Origin: Pseudomonas sp. R-28-1W-6 | GTDB taxonomy: Bacteria > Pseudomonadota > Gammaproteobacteria > Pseudomonadales > Pseudomonadaceae | Direction of reading: 5' to 3' | Assembly (NCBI RefSeq): GCF_009799925.1 | Contig: NZ_WELK01000001.1 | Span: 186,001-250,000, forward strand | Length of the DNA: 64,000 nucleotides | Shown: positions 41,831 through 51,226 of the stretch, in pieces | Layout: the number at the start of each line of letters is the position of its first letter | How positions within the stretch are numbered: position 1 is the first letter of the stretch | Translations under genes and position numbers: made by a program | Notes under the pieces: generated by a model | The model's input: only the letters and a program-made list of their open reading frames with translations | What the model was told of the DNA's origin: nothing | The model's database searches: none

Positions 41831-42676
41831 ATGAGTCAAGAACGCCGTTACAGCTTCGAGTTCTTCCCCACCAAGACCGAAGCCGGGCATGAAAAGCTGC
41901 TGAACGTCGCCCGTCAGCTGGCGACCTACAACCCCGATTTCTTCTCCTGCACCTACGGTGCCGGGGGCTCAACCCGCGACCGCACCCTCAACACCGTGCT
42001 GCAGCTGGACGGCGAAGTCGGCGTGCCGACCGCGCCGCACCTGTCCTGCGTCGGCGACAGCAAGGACGAGCTGCGCAGCCTGCTCAGCCAGTACAAGAAC
42101 TCCGGCATCCGCCGCATCGTCGCCCTGCGCGGCGACCTGCCGTCGGGCATGGGCATGGCCAGCGGCGAGCTGCGCTACGCCAACGAGCTGGTGGAGTTCA
42201 TCCGCGCGGAAACCGGCGATCACTTCCATATCGAAGTGGCCGCCTACCCGGAAGTGCATCCGCAGGCACGCAGCTTCGAGGACGACCTGGCCAACTTCGT
42301 GCGCAAGGCCAAGGCCGGCGCCAACAGCGCCATCACCCAGTACTTCTTCAGCGCCGACTGCTACTTCTACTTCGTCGAGCGCGTGCGCAAGCTGGGCGTG
42401 GACCTGCCGATCGTGCCGGGCATCATGCCGATCACCAACTACAGCAAGCTGGCACGCTTCTCCGACGCCTGCGGCGCGGAGATCCCGCGCTGGATCCGCA
42501 AGCAGCTGGAAGCCTACGGCGATGACCTGGAGAGCATCCAGGCCTTCGGCGAGCAGGTGGTAACCGAGATGTGCGAACGCCTGCTGCAGGGTGGCGCACC
42601 GGGCCTGCACTTCTACACCCTGAACCAGGCCGAGCCGAGCCTGGCGATCTGGAACAACCTCAAGCTGCCCCGCTGA
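41831..42676 (+). CDS. metF: 5,10-methylenetetrahydrofolate reductase
   Basis: 281 residues, FAD-dependent TIM-barrel enzyme reducing methylene-THF to methyl-THF for methionine synthesis. Signatures: YSFEFFPTKTEAGHEKLL at the N-terminus (with the catalytic Glu), SCTYGAGGSTRDRTL, ALRGDLPSGMG near residue 98, and GIMPITNYSKL. 71 bp behind ahcY; together they recycle homocysteine to methionine. A terminator follows. Confidence 0.97.
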   Translation: MSQERRYSFEFFPTKTEAGHEKLLNVARQLATYNPDFFSCTYGAGGSTRDRTLNTVLQLDGEVGVPTAPHLSCVGDSKDELRSLLSQYKNSGIRRIVALRGDLPSGMGMASGELRYANELVEFIRAETGDHFHIEVAAYPEVHPQARSFEDDLANFVRKAKAGANSAITQYFFSADCYFYFVERVRKLGVDLPIVPGIMPITNYSKLARFSDACGAEIPRWIRKQLEAYGDDLESIQAFGEQVVTEMCERLLQGGAPGLHFYTLNQAEPSLAIWNNLKLPR

Positions 42677-42696
42677 AGGTTGCGCTGCACTGAACT

Positions 42697-42719
42697 AGCC
42701 GGGCATTGCCCGGCTTTTT
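42697..42719 (+). terminator. rho-independent terminator of ahcY-metF
   Basis: AGCCGGGC (42697-42704), loop ATT, GCCCGGCT (42708-42715), then T5 to 42719. Confidence 0.92.
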
Positions 42720-42791
42720 CTTGCCCATTGAGCCAGGCGATCGATCTGCTGGTCACTTTTCAAGCAGGGCAAATCTGATTACCCTGGCTGA

Positions 42792-43568
42792 ATGCCATTA
42801 TTCCAGCGCCAGATAATCGCCACCATTCTGCTCGGCTGCCTCGCCCTCGCGGCCCGGGCCGAGCCGTTGCACGTGGTCACCGAAGCCTGGGCACCCTATG
42901 TCTACGAAGACAACGGCCAGCCGGCCGGCCTCGACTACGAGATCGCCGCCGAAGTGCTGCGCCGCCTGAACGTCGAGGTGCAGTGGCAGTTCCTGCCGTG
43001 GAAGCGCTGCCTGCTGGCTCTGGAGCAGGGCCAGGCCGATGCCATCCTCGATATCTTCCGCCTGGCCGAGCGCGAGCAGCAGATGCTGTTCGTCGAGGAG
43101 CCGCTGTCCGAGGTGCAGTTCGTGCTGTTCTTCGCCCGCAACCGGCCCTACCCCTACCGCAGGCTGGAAGACCTGCGCGACCTGGTGATCGGCACCTCGC
43201 CCGGCTACTGGTACAACGATGCCGAGTTCCGCCGCTCCAAGCTGTTCCACCGCGAGGAGGCGCCGAGCCACGAGGCCAACCTCGGCAAGCTGGTGCGCAA
43301 CCGGGTCGACCTGGTGGTCAACGACCGCCGCGCCGGGCTGTTCCTCGCCGCCCGGCTCGGCCTCGGCCAGCAGCTCGGCTACAACACCGAGGAACTCGGC
43401 CGCGACCGCCTGTACCTGGCCCTGCGCCGCGACCCCAAGCTGCAGCCGCTGGCCGGCGCCTTCGCCAGGGAGCTGCGCAGCTTCAAGCTGGAGGCCGGCT
43501 ACGCCCAGCTGCAAGCCCGCTACGCCGAACCGGCCAACGCCCCGCTGGCCACCGCACAGCGCCCGTGA
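42792..43568 (+). CDS. family-3 solute-binding (amino-acid-type) exported protein
   Basis: 258 residues with a signal peptide (IIATILLGCLALAARA) and an SBP_bac_3 fold: PLHVVTEAWAPYVYEDNGQP, GLDYEIAAEVLRRLNVEV, LEQGQADAILDIFRLAERE. No permease or ATPase nearby, so it is either an orphan binding protein or a periplasmic sensor partner. The ligand is not predictable; the canonical arginine that grips the carboxylate of amino acids is not obvious. Monocistronic by context. Confidence 0.8.
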   Translation: MPLFQRQIIATILLGCLALAARAEPLHVVTEAWAPYVYEDNGQPAGLDYEIAAEVLRRLNVEVQWQFLPWKRCLLALEQGQADAILDIFRLAEREQQMLFVEEPLSEVQFVLFFARNRPYPYRRLEDLRDLVIGTSPGYWYNDAEFRRSKLFHREEAPSHEANLGKLVRNRVDLVVNDRRAGLFLAARLGLGQQLGYNTEELGRDRLYLALRRDPKLQPLAGAFARELRSFKLEAGYAQLQARYAEPANAPLATAQRP

Positions 43569-43610
43569 ATCGGCCGACGGGCAGGTAGCTGCGCAAGGGC
43601 CCGGCTCTGT

Positions 43611-43616
43611 TATACT
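43611..43616 (+). promoter_or_regulatory. -10 element ahead of rhlE
   Basis: TATACT at 43611-43616 within GC-rich sequence; no good -35 at standard spacing. If used, it would give rhlE an untranslated leader of about 130 nt. Confidence 0.4.
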
Positions 43617-43755
43617 CGGGGCTCCCGCCAGGCTTGCGCCCGGATGCTAGCCCCCGAGGCCAGCAGTACCGGTCGGGATTGCGCGCCCCAGTGCCGTGAT
43701 TCAAGCCAGGCAATACACCCCCATAGGGCTTCGCCCTCACTAGACAGGATTTCAC

Positions 43756-45657
43756 ATGTCCTTTGCCTCCCTCGGTCTCTCCGAGGCTTTAGTCCGTGCG
43801 GTCGAAGCCGCCGGCTACACCCAACCCACTCCGGTGCAACAGCGGGCCATTCCCGCCGCGTTGCAAGGTCGCGACCTGATGGTGGCGGCTCAGACGGGTA
43901 CGGGTAAAACCGGCGGGTTCGCCCTGCCGATCCTCGAGCGCCTGTTCCCCAACGGTCACCCGGACCGCGAACAGCGCCACGGCCCCAAACAACCGCGCGT
44001 GCTGGTGCTGACCCCCACCCGCGAACTGGCCGCCCAGGTGCACGACAGCTTCAAGCTGTATGCCCGCGATTTGCATTTCGTCAGCGCCTGCATCTTCGGC
44101 GGCGTTGGCATGAACCCGCAGGTACAGGCCCTGGCCAAGGGCGTCGACGTCCTGGTCGCCTGCCCCGGTCGCCTGCTCGACCTGGCCAACCAGAAGGCCA
44201 TCGACCTGTCCCACGTGGAAATCCTGGTCCTCGACGAAGCCGACCGCATGCTCGACATGGGCTTCATTCATGACGTGAAGAAGGTCCTCGCCAAGCTCCC
44301 GGCACAGCGGCAGAACCTGCTGTTCTCGGCGACCTTCTCCAAGGACATCACCGACCTGGCCGGCAAGCTGCTGCACAACCCGGAACGCATCGAGGTCACC
44401 CCGCCGAACACCACGGTGGAGCGCATCGAGCAGCGCATCTTCCGCCTGCCGGCCAGCCACAAGCGCGCCCTGCTCGCCCACCTGATCACCCAGGGCGCGT
44501 GGGAACAGGTGCTGGTGTTCACCCGCACCAAGCACGGCGCCAACCGCCTGGCCGAGTACCTCGACAAGCACGGCCTGCCGGCCGTGGCGATCCACGGCAA
44601 CAAGAGCCAGAACGCCCGCACCAAGGCCCTGGCCGACTTCAAGGCCAACCAGGTGCGCATCCTGGTCGCCACCGACATTGCCGCCCGCGGCCTGGACATC
44701 GACCAGCTGCCGCACGTGGTCAACTTCGAACTGCCCAACGTCGAGGAAGACTACGTGCACCGTATCGGCCGTACCGGCCGGGCCGGGCGTAGTGGCGAGG
44801 CGATCTCGCTGGTGGCGCCGGACGAGGAGAAGCTGCTCAAGGGCATCGAGCGGATGACCAAGCAGCGCATCCCCGACGGCGACACCCTGGGTTTCGACCC
44901 GGCCAGCGTCGAAGTGGAGAAACCGGAAGTGCGCGGCCCGCGCCCGGAGCGCCAGCCGCGCGCCGACCGTCCGCGCCACGAGGCGAAGAAGCCGGAAGGC
45001 GCCGCCGTGGAAAAGGAAAAACGCTCGAACAACCGCCGCGATCGCCTCAAGCCGCAAGGCCAGGCCGCCAGCGGCGAGCAGCAGCCACGCCAGGCGCGCG
45101 AGCCACGCGAGCCGCGCGCTCCGCGGGAGCAGCGCGAACCCCGCACCGCCCGCGAGCCGAAGGCACCGCTGACCCCGCCACCGGATCGTGACCCGGAAGA
45201 ATTCCTCGACGACGAGTTCGACAACTTTGGCAACCGCGCGGACTACGTACCCGTGCCGGCCAAACCGCAAGGGCGCGCCAACCCGCGTCGCGGTGGCCAG
45301 CCGGGCCAAGCCGCGCAGGGTCGCGGCCAGGGCAAGCCGCAAGGTCAGGGCCAGGGCCAACGCCAGGGCGCTGGTGGCCAGGGCAGCGGCAAGCCGAAGT
45401 CCGGCCAGCGGCCGCAAGGCCAGGGTCAGGCTCGCAGCGGCGGCGGCCAGGGCCGTGGCAATGGCGGCGGGCGGCGCGACGAGGTCATGCGCGAACGCCA
45501 GGAACCGGCCGTGCAGGATGCGCGCACGACCAAGCAGCCGCTGATCATCCGCAAGGGTGAGCGCCTGCCGACGCCGGAACAGCTGGACAGCCTGTCTGCC
45601 AGCCGTCCGCGCGGCGAGAAGCCGGCACTGCTGACGCGCAAGGCCGAGCAGGAATAA
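43756..45657 (+). CDS. rhlE: DEAD-box RNA helicase RhlE
   Basis: 633 residues. Helicase core residues 1-375: Q motif [14 protein letters not shown], motif [12 protein letters not shown], Ia PTRELAAQ, motif [47 protein letters not shown]. The remaining 255 residues are a long basic low-complexity tail rich in Arg, Gly, Gln and Pro (ending LTRKAEQE), larger than in E. coli RhlE. Role in ribosome assembly and RNA decay; the tail should bind RNA and possibly RNase E. ATP-dependent, cytoplasmic. Confidence 0.95.
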   Translation: MSFASLGLSEALVRAVEAAGYTQPTPVQQRAIPAALQGRDLMVAAQTGTGKTGGFALPILERLFPNGHPDREQRHGPKQPRVLVLTPTRELAAQVHDSFKLYARDLHFVSACIFGGVGMNPQVQALAKGVDVLVACPGRLLDLANQKAIDLSHVEILVLDEADRMLDMGFIHDVKKVLAKLPAQRQNLLFSATFSKDITDLAGKLLHNPERIEVTPPNTTVERIEQRIFRLPASHKRALLAHLITQGAWEQVLVFTRTKHGANRLAEYLDKHGLPAVAIHGNKSQNARTKALADFKANQVRILVATDIAARGLDIDQLPHVVNFELPNVEEDYVHRIGRTGRAGRSGEAISLVAPDEEKLLKGIERMTKQRIPDGDTLGFDPASVEVEKPEVRGPRPERQPRADRPRHEAKKPEGAAVEKEKRSNNRRDRLKPQGQAASGEQQPRQAREPREPRAPREQREPRTAREPKAPLTPPPDRDPEEFLDDEFDNFGNRADYVPVPAKPQGRANPRRGGQPGQAAQGRGQGKPQGQGQGQRQGAGGQGSGKPKSGQRPQGQGQARSGGGQGRGNGGGRRDEVMRERQEPAVQDARTTKQPLIIRKGERLPTPEQLDSLSASRPRGEKPALLTRKAEQE

Positions 45658-45661
45658 AGAA

Positions 45662-45795
45662 CCTGCCTAGGATCTCTTGATCGTCGGCCATGCTGCGTTG
45701 AAATTGGGCTCGGGCTGCTCATTTACAGCTCGTAAACTCCGCGCCCTCGCCCAATTTCGCCTTGCCTGGCTCTAGCTCAAAAGATCCTAAACAGG
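45662..45795. repeat. long imperfect palindromic element B
   Basis: 134-bp element: ends CCTGCCTAGGATCTCTTGA (45662-45680) and the inverted copy finishing AAGATCCTAAACAGG (45781-45795), three mismatches. Central hairpin TTTAC-AGCTC-GTAAA (45722-45736) set in GCTCA...CTCCGC. Same plan as the element at 10886-11010. Lies directly after the rhlE stop. Confidence 0.8.
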
Positions 45796-45820
45796 CTCTG
45801 AGGCGTTTCACCTGCCCATG

Positions 45821-45847
45821 AAAAAGCCGGCGCTAAGCCGGCTTTTT
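45821..45847. terminator. bidirectional terminator between rhlE and yceI
   Basis: AAAAAGCCGGC (45821-45831), loop GCTAA, GCCGGCTTTTT (45837-45847): perfect 11-bp repeat with T-tracts on both strands. Confidence 0.93.
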
Positions 45848-45872
45848 CGTTTCTGCAGAACGCTGTCGCGAG

Positions 45873-46448
45873 TTACTCGCGCACGCCTTCCACCGACAGG
45901 ATCAGCTCGACTTCCTGGGAAGCCGGGCCGAGATCCTTCTGGATGTCGAAGTCCTTCAGCTTGAGCGTGGTGCTGCCCTCGAAGCCGGCACGGTAGCCGC
46001 CCCACGGGTCGCTGCCTTCGCCGAGGAACTTGGCCTTGATCACCACCGGCTTGGTCACGCCGTTGAGGGTCAGGTTGCCGGTGATGTCGGCCGTGCCGGC
46101 GCCGGTGGACTTGACCGAGGTGGAGGCGAAGGTCGCGGTGGGGTTCTTCTCGACGTTGAGGAAGTCGCCGCTGCGCAAGTGCTTGTCGCGCTCGGCGTGG
46201 TTGGAGTCGACGCTGGCGGTGTTGATGCTGACATTGACCTTGCTCGCTTCCGGCGCCTTGGCGTCGAAGCTGAAGCTGCCGTCGAAGTCCTTGAAGGTGC
46301 CGTACAGCCAGCTGTAGCCCAAGTGGCTGATCTTGAAGTTGATGAAGGCGTGCTGGCCCTGCTTGTCGATGGCGTAGTCGGCGGCCATGGCCTGGCCGGC
46401 GAACAGGGCGGCGCCCAGGGTGAGGGCGGCGAGGGATTGCTTGAACAT
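45873..46448 (-). CDS. YceI family periplasmic protein
   Basis: 191 residues; signal peptide [22 protein letters not shown], then a YceI lipocalin-like barrel ([54 protein letters not shown]). These proteins bind isoprenoid quinones or other lipids. Homologous to P. aeruginosa PasP (secreted, linked to corneal virulence), but whether this one is secreted is unknown. It follows the cytochrome b561 gene on the same strand after 24 bp, a common pairing. Confidence 0.93.
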   Translation of the reverse strand: MFKQSLAALTLGAALFAGQAMAADYAIDKQGQHAFINFKISHLGYSWLYGTFKDFDGSFSFDAKAPEASKVNVSINTASVDSNHAERDKHLRSGDFLNVEKNPTATFASTSVKSTGAGTADITGNLTLNGVTKPVVIKAKFLGEGSDPWGGYRAGFEGSTTLKLKDFDIQKDLGPASQEVELILSVEGVRE

Positions 46449-46472
46449 TGTTCAGTCTCCTTGTGGGTTAGG

Positions 46473-47027
46473 TTACTTGCTGGCACGACCGAGCATGCGC
46501 ATCAGCGTCGCATCGCGGTCGATGAAGTGGTGTTTGAGGGCCGCCAGGGCGTGCAGGCCGGCGAAAATCACCAAGGCCCAGGCGAGGTATTTGTGGATCA
46601 GCCCGGCCACGTCGGCCTGGTCGGGAATGCTGGTCAGGGTCGCCGGAATCTCGAACAGGCCGAACACGCCGATGCCGCGCCCATCGGCGGTGGAGATCAG
46701 GTAGCCGGAGATCATCAGGGCGAACAGGCCGAGGTACAGCGCGGCATGGCCGAGCCTGGAGGCGGCGCGGGTCAGCGCGCCATGGCTGGCCGGGGCCGGC
46801 GGTGGCGGGCTGACAAAGCGCCACAGCACGCGCAGCAGCATCAGGGCAAAGAGCACAAGACCGACGCTCTTGTGCAGGTCGGGCGCGGTGCGATACCAGC
46901 CGCTGTAGTAGTCCAGGTCGACCATCCACAGGCCCAGACCGAACAGGCCGAACACCGCCAGGGCGACGACCCAGTGCAGCAGCATGCTGACCAGGCCGTA
47001 ACGGGAATTCGAGTTGCGCCACTGCAT
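46473..47027 (-). CDS. cytochrome b561
   Basis: 184 residues, four transmembrane helices with heme-ligand His residues in LLHWVVALAVFG, DLHKSVGLVLFA, LIHKYLAWALV and FAGLHALAALKHHF. Small di-heme electron-transfer protein of the YodB/CybB type, probably moving electrons from quinol to periplasmic acceptors such as superoxide. Operon with yceI (quinone-binding), so a shared redox task is likely. Confidence 0.92.
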   Translation of the reverse strand: MQWRNSNSRYGLVSMLLHWVVALAVFGLFGLGLWMVDLDYYSGWYRTAPDLHKSVGLVLFALMLLRVLWRFVSPPPPAPASHGALTRAASRLGHAALYLGLFALMISGYLISTADGRGIGVFGLFEIPATLTSIPDQADVAGLIHKYLAWALVIFAGLHALAALKHHFIDRDATLMRMLGRASK

Positions 47028-47199
47028 TGCGAGACTTCCATGAAAATCGATGGGGCTAGCCTAGCGGCAAACCCATCGATTTAAAGCGGAAAATTTCGCT
47101 TCGAAATATCGAGTAAACAGATAGTTTGCCGGATAGCGCGGGCCGCGCTGCATCCGTGCGCAGGGGCGCGGCGAACCCGGGCGGGTTCGCCGCCGGGGC

Positions 47200-48684
47200 T
47201 TACCAGCTGAACAGGCGGGCGAAGAAACCGGGCTTGGCGGCCTTCTCGTCCGGGCTGGCGGGCTTGGCCGCCGGGCTGCTCTTGGCCGCGGGCTGGGCGA
47301 TCAGCACGGCCTTGCCCGCCTGCAGCTCCTGGGCCTGGCTGGCGGCACGCTGGCCGCTGCGCAGGGCGCCTTCGAGGGTGCCCGGGTACAGCGCATCGCT
47401 GTGTTCGCCAGCGAACAGCACGCGACCCAGCGGCTTCTCCCACAGGCGCCAGTACTGGCTGATCTCGCCCGGACCGTAGGCCAGGTAGGCGCCACCGACC
47501 AGGGAGTCCTTGCCGTAGCGGCGCAGCTCGTAGCCGGTGAACTGCTCGCGGGCGCCGGGGTAGCGCTGGTCGAAGCGGATCAGCACCTGGTCGACCATCT
47601 GCCGGTCGCCGAAGGCATTGAGCAGGCGGGCGTTGTCGCCGGACAGGTTGATCAGCAGGTTGGCCCCGCCCTTCAGCGCCGGCTCGACCCACAGCATGCC
47701 CAGACCCTTGTCGCTGAAGATCTCGCCGGACAGGCGCGCCTTGCCCCATACCGGCTTCTTGAACTTGAGCAGCATCTGGTCGCGCCAGCCGTAGTTGATG
47801 TCCTGCAGCGCCTTGCGTTGCAGGGCGTCGAGCGACGGCGTCAGGCTGATCTTGTTCAGCGCCGGCAGCGGCACGGCGAGCACCACGTAGTCGGCGCTGT
47901 AGCCGGTGGCACCGACCTTGACCGTGACCTTGTCCTGCTCCTGGACGATGGCCGAGACCCGCGCGTTGGTCTTCACCAGCTTGAGCTGCTTGGCCAGGGC
48001 CAGGGCCAGCACCTGGCTGCCACCGGGCAGGCGCGCGGCACGCAGCTCGCTGTCCGGCAGACCGCGGTAGACCCGCGCCTGCTGGGCCAGGTAGAGCAGA
48101 GACAGGCGCGACGGCTCGTCGTAGCGCGAGCGGATGCGCTGGTCGACCAGGGCGCGTGCGGTGGGCGGCAGGGCCAGCTTGTCCAGCCAGCGCGCGGTAC
48201 TCATCGCGTCCAGGCTCTTCAGGGTGTGGTTCGCCAGCGGATTGAGCGGGTCCTCGATGGAGGCGGCCAGGTCATCCAGGCTCTGCTCGAAACGCGCCAG
48301 GCCCTCGCTGGTGCTCGGCGAGCTTTTGGCCAGGTCGGCGGCGGACTGGTAGTGGCCGTCGATCAGGTAGCCCGGGCTGCGCACATAGTCCGGCGCCGCC
48401 TGCGCCTTCAGCTTGAAGCGCTGCAGGTAGGCGTGTACCACCGGCTGCACCTTGGCCGAGCCGAGCCATTCGCTGTTGGCCAGCCCGGAGCGCCCGCCGA
48501 CACTCGGCTTGGCCTCCAGCAGGGTGACCTGCCAGCCCTTGTCCTGCAGCTCAACGGCGGCGGTCAGGCCAGCCAGGCCGCCACCGACCACAATGGCCGT
48601 GGGTTGCTTGTCCTTGCCCAGCGCCAGGCTGCTGAAGACGGCTAAAACCATGAGCGCACAGGCGCGCAACCAGACTGCGGACAT
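47200..48684 (-). CDS. FAD-dependent amine-oxidase-like flavoprotein
   Basis: 494 residues. N-terminal hydrophobic signal (ALMVLAVFSSLALG), then the Rossmann FAD motif IVVGGGLAGLTAAVELQ and VTLLEAKPSVGGRSG, and the C-terminal FAD contact LFAGEHSDALYPGTLEGALR. A Lys/Ala/Pro-rich tail follows. Resembles flavin monoamine oxidases and phytoene-desaturase-like enzymes; exported by Tat or Sec is possible, as the signal lacks an obvious twin arginine. Substrate unknown. Divergent from bioA. Confidence 0.85.
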   Translation of the reverse strand: MSAVWLRACALMVLAVFSSLALGKDKQPTAIVVGGGLAGLTAAVELQDKGWQVTLLEAKPSVGGRSGLANSEWLGSAKVQPVVHAYLQRFKLKAQAAPDYVRSPGYLIDGHYQSAADLAKSSPSTSEGLARFEQSLDDLAASIEDPLNPLANHTLKSLDAMSTARWLDKLALPPTARALVDQRIRSRYDEPSRLSLLYLAQQARVYRGLPDSELRAARLPGGSQVLALALAKQLKLVKTNARVSAIVQEQDKVTVKVGATGYSADYVVLAVPLPALNKISLTPSLDALQRKALQDINYGWRDQMLLKFKKPVWGKARLSGEIFSDKGLGMLWVEPALKGGANLLINLSGDNARLLNAFGDRQMVDQVLIRFDQRYPGAREQFTGYELRRYGKDSLVGGAYLAYGPGEISQYWRLWEKPLGRVLFAGEHSDALYPGTLEGALRSGQRAASQAQELQAGKAVLIAQPAAKSSPAAKPASPDEKAAKPGFFARLFSW

Positions 48685-48821
48685 ACGGGGAATCCCTGGG
48701 CAAAAACGACGGCGCGCAGGATACGCCAGGCCCCGGCGGCGGGCCAGACGTATCCGTCGGCGGGCGGGCAGACCCCATCGGCAATCTGCTAGGCTGGCGC
48801 CCCCGAATGAGGAGACCCGCG

Positions 48822-50228
48822 ATGAGCCTGAATGCCGAGTGGATGCAACGCGACCTGGCCGTGCTCTGGCACCCCTGCACGCAGATGAAGGACCACGAGC
48901 GCCTGCCGCTGATCCCGATCCGCTCCGGCTCCGGCGTGTGGCTGGAAGACTTCGACGGCAAGCGCTACCTCGACGCGGTCAGCTCCTGGTGGGTCAACGT
49001 GTTCGGCCACGGCAACCCGCGGATCAACCAGCGCATCCGCGAGCAGCTGGATAGCCTCGAACACGTGATGCTCGCCGGCTTCAGCCATGCGCCTGTGATC
49101 GAGCTGTCCGAGCGCCTGGTGCAGATCACCCCGGCCGGGCTGAACAAGGTGTTCTACGCCGACAATGGCTCCTCCGGCATCGAAGTGGCGCTGAAGATGA
49201 GCCACCACTACTGGCTCAACAGCGGCCAGCCCGGCAAGAAACGCTTCATTACCCTGAGCAACAGCTACCACGGCGAGACGGTGGCGGCGATGTCGGTGGG
49301 CGACGTGGCGCTGTTCACCGACACCTACAAGGCGCTGCTGCTCGACACCATCAAGGTGCCGAGCCCGGACTGCTACCTGCGCCCCGCGGGCATGGGCTGG
49401 GAGGAACATTCGCGGACCATGTTCGCCGCCATGGAGCAGACCCTGGCCGAACATGCCCACGAAGTCGCCGCGGTGATAGTCGAGCCGCTGATCCAGGGCG
49501 CCGGCGGCATGCGCATGTACCACCCGATCTACCTCACCCTGCTGCGCGAGGCCTGCGACCGCCATGGCGTGCACCTGATCCACGACGAGATCGCCGTCGG
49601 CTTCGGCCGCACCGGGACGATGTTCGCCTGCGAGCAGGCCGGAATCACCCCGGACTTCCTGGTGCTGTCCAAGGCGCTGACCGGCGGCTACCTGCCGATG
49701 GCCGCGGTACTGACCACCGACGACGTCTACGCCGCCTTCTACGACGACTACGCCACCCTGCGCGCCTTCCTCCACTCGCACACCTACACCGGCAACCCGC
49801 TGGCCTGCGCCGCCGCCCTGGCGACCCTGGACATCTTCGCAAGCGACAACGTGATCGAGGCCAACAAGGCATTGAGCGCCCGCATGGCCAGCGCCACCGC
49901 GCACCTGGTCGACCACCCGCATGTGGCCGAAGTGCGCCAGACCGGCATGGCCCTAGCCATCGAGATGGTCCAGGACAAGGCGAGCAAGACCGCCTACCCC
50001 TGGCAGCAGCGCCGCGGCCTGCAGGTCTACCAGCATGCGCTGGAGCGCGGCGCCCTGCTGCGCCCGCTGGGCAGCGTGGTGTACTTCCTGCCGCCGTACG
50101 TGATCACCCCGGAGCAGATCGACTTCCTCGCCGAGGTGGCCAGCGAAGGCATCGATATCGCCACCCGCCAGTCGACCAGCGTCAGCGTGGCCAGCGATCT
50201 GTACCCCAACCATCGCGATCCGGGCTGA
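48822..50228 (+). CDS. bioA: adenosylmethionine-8-amino-7-oxononanoate aminotransferase
   Basis: 468 residues from ATG at 48822, preceded by AGGAGAC. PLP aminotransferase making 7,8-diaminononanoate in biotin synthesis. Motifs: WHPCTQMKDHERLP near the start (BioA hallmark), SSWWVNVFGHGNPRIN, YADNGSSGIEVALKM, NSYHGETVAAMSVGD, LIHDEIAVGFGRTG, and Schiff-base Lys in LSKALTGGYLPMAA near residue 285. The other bio genes are not in the window. Confidence 0.95.
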   Translation: MSLNAEWMQRDLAVLWHPCTQMKDHERLPLIPIRSGSGVWLEDFDGKRYLDAVSSWWVNVFGHGNPRINQRIREQLDSLEHVMLAGFSHAPVIELSERLVQITPAGLNKVFYADNGSSGIEVALKMSHHYWLNSGQPGKKRFITLSNSYHGETVAAMSVGDVALFTDTYKALLLDTIKVPSPDCYLRPAGMGWEEHSRTMFAAMEQTLAEHAHEVAAVIVEPLIQGAGGMRMYHPIYLTLLREACDRHGVHLIHDEIAVGFGRTGTMFACEQAGITPDFLVLSKALTGGYLPMAAVLTTDDVYAAFYDDYATLRAFLHSHTYTGNPLACAAALATLDIFASDNVIEANKALSARMASATAHLVDHPHVAEVRQTGMALAIEMVQDKASKTAYPWQQRRGLQVYQHALERGALLRPLGSVVYFLPPYVITPEQIDFLAEVASEGIDIATRQSTSVSVASDLYPNHRDPG

Positions 50229-50278
50229 TCGCTTGCCTGCCGTAAGGCGGGCGAACCCGCTTCGGACGCTCCTGCTGG

Positions 50279-50334
50279 CGTAGGGGGCGCCGTGCGCACC
50301 GACAAACCCAGCGGTGCGCACGGCGCACCCTACG
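50279..50334. repeat. dispersed palindrome, full-length copy
   Basis: Arms of 23 bp (50279-50301 and 50312-50334) around a 10-nt loop, one mismatch; arm begins CGTAGGGGGCGCCGTGCGC and ends CGCACCCTACG on the other side. Best preserved member of the GTAGGGTG family seen also at 3976, 18901, 39535 and 51129. It lies between bioA and rsmE. Confidence 0.8.
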
Positions 50335-50369
50335 GCTAGAATGCGCGCTCTACCCCAGGTTCTCGCCCC

Positions 50370-51089
50370 ATGCGCCTATCCCGCTTCTTTATCGACGCCC
50401 CGCTCTCTCTCGGCCAGCACGAGCTGCCGGAAACCCAGGCCCACTACATCGGCCGCGTGCTGCGGCATGCGGTGGGCGACGCCGTGCAGCTGTTCGACGG
50501 CAGCGGCCAGGAGTACCTCGGCGAGCTGATCGAAGTGGGCAAGAAGGCCGTGCGGGTCGAGCTGCGCGAGCAGCTCAGCGGCCAGCCGGAGTCCGCGCTG
50601 CAGGTGCACCTGGGCCAGGGCCTGTCGCGCGGCGAACGCATGGACTGGGCAATCCAGAAGGCCACCGAGCTGGGCGCCGCCAAGATCACCCCGATCGTCT
50701 CGGAACGCTGCGAAGTGCGCCTGAAGGACGAGCGCGCCGACAAGCGCCTGGCCCACTGGCGCCAGGTGGCGATCAGCGCCTGCGAGCAGTGCGGGCGCTC
50801 GGTGCTGCCGCAGATTAACCCGCCCGTGCTGCTGGCCGACTGGCTGCAACAGACCGACGCCGAGCTCAAGCTGGTCCTGCACCCGGTCGCCGAGCCGCTG
50901 GCCAGCCATGCCAAGCCGACGACCCTGGCCTTCCTGATCGGCCCGGAGGGCGGCCTCAGCGACGGCGAAGTGGCGCAGGCCAAGGCCGCCGGCTTCCACG
51001 CCGCCCGCCTCGGCCCGCGGGTGCTGCGCACCGAGACCGCACCGGTGGTGGCGCTGAGCGTGGCGCAGCAGCTGTGGGGCGATTTCTAA
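50370..51089 (+). CDS. rsmE: 16S rRNA m3U1498 methyltransferase RsmE
   Basis: 239 residues, SPOUT methyltransferase with an N-terminal PUA-like domain (MRLSRFFIDAPLSLGQHELP, ETQAHYIGRVLRHAVGD). The catalytic knot is at the C-terminus: FLIGPEGGLSDGEVAQA and LGPRVLRTETAPVVAL, the SAM-binding signature of RsmE. Methylates U1498 in the decoding region of 16S rRNA. Convergent with chpC. Confidence 0.96.
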   Translation: MRLSRFFIDAPLSLGQHELPETQAHYIGRVLRHAVGDAVQLFDGSGQEYLGELIEVGKKAVRVELREQLSGQPESALQVHLGQGLSRGERMDWAIQKATELGAAKITPIVSERCEVRLKDERADKRLAHWRQVAISACEQCGRSVLPQINPPVLLADWLQQTDAELKLVLHPVAEPLASHAKPTTLAFLIGPEGGLSDGEVAQAKAAGFHAARLGPRVLRTETAPVVALSVAQQLWGDF

Positions 51090-51128
51090 GGGCCTTGCCT
51101 AGGTGAAAGCCCGCGAATTGTCCCTGGT

Positions 51129-51147
51129 GTGCGCGGTGCACCCTACG
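51129..51147. repeat. dispersed repeat fragment, right half
   Basis: GTGCGCGGTGCACCCTACG, a degenerate right arm of the 50279-50334 family, directly after rsmE. Confidence 0.5.
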
Positions 51148-51180
51148 GCCGAGCGCGCAACCGCGGCTACCGCGCCCACA

Positions 51181-51206
51181 AAAAAACCCGCCGAAGCGGG
51201 CTTTTT
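51181..51206. terminator. bidirectional terminator between rsmE and chpC
   Basis: A6 then CCCGC (51187-51191), loop CGAA, GCGGG (51196-51200), C and T5. Short GC stem with a stable tetraloop and A/T flanks, suitable for both convergent genes. Confidence 0.85.
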
Positions 51207-51226
51207 CGATACCGGCACAGCACGGC

